Source of the DNA: Deltaproteobacteria bacterium | GTDB lineage: Bacteria > Desulfobacterota > Syntrophobacteria > B119-G9 | NCBI GenBank assembly: GCA_003646715.1 | Contig: QMLL01000149.1 | Coordinates: 1 to 5,297, forward strand | Reading direction: 5' to 3' | DNA: 5,297 bases | Part shown: positions 3,303-5,297 of the stretch, one piece after another | Layout: every line of letters begins with the position of its first letter | Numbering within the stretch: position 1 is the first letter of the stretch | Program-made: the position numbers and the translations under genes | The notes under the pieces: model-generated | Told to the model about the DNA's origin: nothing | The model's input: only the letters and a program-made list of their open reading frames with translations | The model's database searches: none

Positions 3303-5297
3303 ATGAGCAGAGAACGGATTATAGAGTGGATAAACCGTATTCAACCATCCGAGGTCAGCTTGATGCTGACCCTCGCCGTACTGGTAGGACTTCTGACCGG
3401 ATGCGGAGAATACCTGTTCCACGAAGGAATTCGCGAACTGGGCATACTTTTTTTCGAAGATGGAAAAAAAGTTTTACATTTTCTTGGTCCTTTTTACGTG
3501 GTAATTCTACCAGTAATCGGTGGACTACTTGTTGGAGTAATCGCTCACTTTGCCTACAGCCATGATCATCCTCACGGTGTAGCCGGAATAATGGAAGCCG
3601 TGGCATTGAGAGGTGGAAGGCTTCCGGCCAGAGAATTGGTTTGCCGGGTGATAGGATCTGTTCTTACCATTGGAACCGGCGGATCCGCAGGTCCTGAAGA
3701 TCCCAGTGTCCAGATCGGTGCCGCAGTGGGAACAACCATAGGACAGGGCCTAAAACTCTCAGACGAACGAATCAGGGGATTGGTTGCATCCGGTGCCGCA
3801 GCGGGTATAGGTGCAGCATTTAACGCTCCCATTGCTGGTGTCTTCTTCGCTTTGGAAATCATACTTGGTGAAGTGACCGGAGCCGCAGTGGGCACAATTA
3901 TTGTCGCAGCCGTGGTCTCAGCACTCCTTACTCATGTTCTGGCGGGACCCCAACCGGCTTTTATGGTTCCTCCCTACAGCTTGGTAAGCTACTGGGAATT
4001 GACATTCTACCTGGCCTTCGGTGTTCTTGCCGGATTCGTAAGCGTTCTTTACATCAGGTCAATAAAATGGTTCGGAGAATTCTTTGCAAATCTCAAGATT
4101 AAAAGCATCTTGAAACCTGCACTTGGGGGTCTAATAGTTGGATTGACTGGTTTTTTTACACCAGAAATATTCGGAGTAGGTTATCATGCTATTGAAACGA
4201 TACTAAAGTCTCACCACCTCCTCGCCTGGTCCCTCTTCTTGCTGGTTGCAACAAAAATGTTTGCCACTTCAGTCACCCTGGGTAGTGGTGGACAGGGGGG
4301 AATGTTTGCTCCTGCCCTTTTCCTGGGAGCAATGCTGGGCGGCGGATTTGGAGTCATAATTCATGCCCTTTTCCCAACACTTACTGCCACCCCACAGGCT
4401 TATATATTGGTAGGCATGGCAGCTGTACTTGCCGGTGCAGTCAGGGCTCCGATTACCGCGGTACTATTGCTGTTCGAAATGACACAGGATTACAGGATCA
4501 TACTTCCTCTGATGTTCTCCGTGGTTATTAGTACCCTGCTATCGGAACACTGGCACCGTCATTCAGTATATTCACAGGCTCTCGACAAATTCGGAATCAA
4601 CCTCGAAAGAGGACACGATCTCAACGTCATGCAAGGGGTGCTGGTTGGCGAGGCAATGGCCACGGATGTAAAAACCGTCAGCAAGGATCTTAACTTGGCC
4701 GAACTACAAAGAGTCTTCATAACGTACCACCACCACGGATTCCCGGTTGTAGACGAAAAAGGAGAACTATGGGGGATAGTCAGCATCCAGGACCTCGAAA
4801 AAGAAATGCAAAAAGGGAATCTTGAAAATAAAAAAGTCGCAGATATCGCCACGCGCTCAGTTATCGTTACCTACCCTGACGAACCCGTATGGGTTGCACT
4901 AAGAAAGATGGGCACCCGGGATGTTGGTAGGCTACCTGTGGTGGACAGGAAAAATCCAAAGCGAATCGTTGGAATCATTGCACGAAACGACATAATCCAC
5001 AGTTATCAGCGAGCCATTCTGAGACGTCAGGAAGTTCAACGGAGAGCCGAAAGATGGAGGCTGGGGCATCTTACCGGAATGGAATGTATTGAACTGAAAG
5101 TTTCCCCGGAAAGTCAGGTAGCGGGTAAATTAATAAAAGATATAAAATGGCCACCCAATTCCTTACTGATCTCTATTCGCCAGGACCATTCCCAAAAGCT
5201 ACCGCACGGCAACGACTTATTAAACCCGGGAGATGTTGTGATCGCTCTCGTGGATAGCGATAATGCGGATAAGCTACGAACACTTTTTCAACCAGCA
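3303..5297 (+). CDS. CLC-type chloride channel/antiporter with two CBS domains and a TrkA_C (RCK_C) domain; 3' end beyond the window
   Basis: Open for 665 codons to the right edge. An integral membrane protein moving chloride or a similar anion, normally dimeric. Residues about 15-425 form the CLC core. The GSGIP-type loop is PHGVA (90-94), the GREGP-type loop is GPEDP (130-134) with the gating glutamate at Glu132, GMFAP is at 333-337, and the pore tyrosine is probably Tyr423 (SVYSQAL). After the membrane part come CBS1 (about 448-505), CBS2 (about 512-570), an Arg-rich linker and a TrkA_C/RCK_C fold (about 592 to the edge, ending GDVVIALVD...KLRTLF), so the stop is probably close. At the intracellular proton-glutamate position (Glu203 of E. 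coli CLC) the residue is Ile186, after Glu185. The ATG at 3303 has no clear ribosome-binding site. Met21 (3363) has GAGGT 7 bases upstream, but starting there would remove helix A, so 3303 is preferred. Confidence 0.93.
   Translation, partial: MSRERIIEWINRIQPSEVSLMLTLAVLVGLLTGCGEYLFHEGIRELGILFFEDGKKVLHFLGPFYVVILPVIGGLLVGVIAHFAYSHDHPHGVAGIMEAVALRGGRLPARELVCRVIGSVLTIGTGGSAGPEDPSVQIGAAVGTTIGQGLKLSDERIRGLVASGAAAGIGAAFNAPIAGVFFALEIILGEVTGAAVGTIIVAAVVSALLTHVLAGPQPAFMVPPYSLVSYWELTFYLAFGVLAGFVSVLYIRSIKWFGEFFANLKIKSILKPALGGLIVGLTGFFTPEIFGVGYHAIETILKSHHLLAWSLFLLVATKMFATSVTLGSGGQGGMFAPALFLGAMLGGGFGVIIHALFPTLTATPQAYILVGMAAVLAGAVRAPITAVLLLFEMTQDYRIILPLMFSVVISTLLSEHWHRHSVYSQALDKFGINLERGHDLNVMQGVLVGEAMATDVKTVSKDLNLAELQRVFITYHHHGFPVVDEKGELWGIVSIQDLEKEMQKGNLENKKVADIATRSVIVTYPDEPVWVALRKMGTRDVGRLPVVDRKNPKRIVGIIARNDIIHSYQRAILRRQEVQRRAERWRLGHLTGMECIELKVSPESQVAGKLIKDIKWPPNSLLISIRQDHSQKLPHGNDLLNPGDVVIALVDSDNADKLRTLFQPA

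Noticed and set aside
3326..3895. Open frames in other phases over the CLC gene
   Set aside because: The CLC frame from 3303 runs through with conserved transporter motifs; the others are low-complexity shadows.

Overview
This is a 5.3 kb stretch of bacterial chromosome with moderate GC in the genes and clearly AT-rich spacers. It holds three complete genes and the ends of two more. Strong Shine-Dalgarno sequences, sigma70-like promoter boxes, a GC hairpin plus U-run terminator, and a gene set of Hsp20, an alpha-methylacyl-CoA racemase-like CoA-transferase, a SAM hydrolase and a CLC-CBS-RCK_C anion transporter suggest an anaerobic, possibly thermophilic, Gram-negative bacterium such as a member of the Desulfobacterota. 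That placement is an inference from gene content; there is no rRNA or other decisive marker.

Layout, left to right. Bases 1-30 are the first ten codons of a leftward gene (MNPASVLVVD), which looks like the start of a response-regulator receiver domain. A 235-bp divergent spacer follows, with promoter elements for both directions. Then comes a rightward Hsp20 small heat-shock protein (266-712), closed by a textbook intrinsic terminator (732-760). A short spacer (761-886) carries an extended -10 promoter flanked by two perfect inverted repeats and leads to a CaiB/BaiF family III CoA-transferase or racemase (887-2065). This gene runs tail to tail, with only 3 bp between stop codons, into a leftward SAM hydroxide adenosyltransferase (DUF62; 2069-2860). 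A 442-bp divergent spacer (2861-3302) separates it from a rightward CLC anion channel/transporter (3303 to the right edge, 665 codons seen, no stop reached) that carries two CBS domains and a TrkA_C/RCK_C domain.

How the parts may work together. Hsp20 and the CoA-transferase are each probably monocistronic. The SAM hydrolase and the CLC protein are divergently transcribed, and the spacer between them is partly mirror-symmetric: each side has the 10-mer ATTGTAATCG followed, towards its gene, by the 11-mer AATTTGAATAA. A third copy of that 11-mer lies upstream of the response-regulator-like gene, again pointing at the gene. This suggests shared control. CBS domains often bind adenosyl ligands (ATP, ADP, AMP, SAM) and the SAM hydrolase consumes SAM and makes adenosine, so a functional link between the pair can be proposed but is not shown here.

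No mobile element, CRISPR array, tRNA or rRNA was seen, and no clearly novel multi-gene system. The points most worth a second look are the mirrored intergenic motifs, the non-canonical ion-path residues of the CLC protein, and the operator-like repeats upstream of the CoA-transferase.
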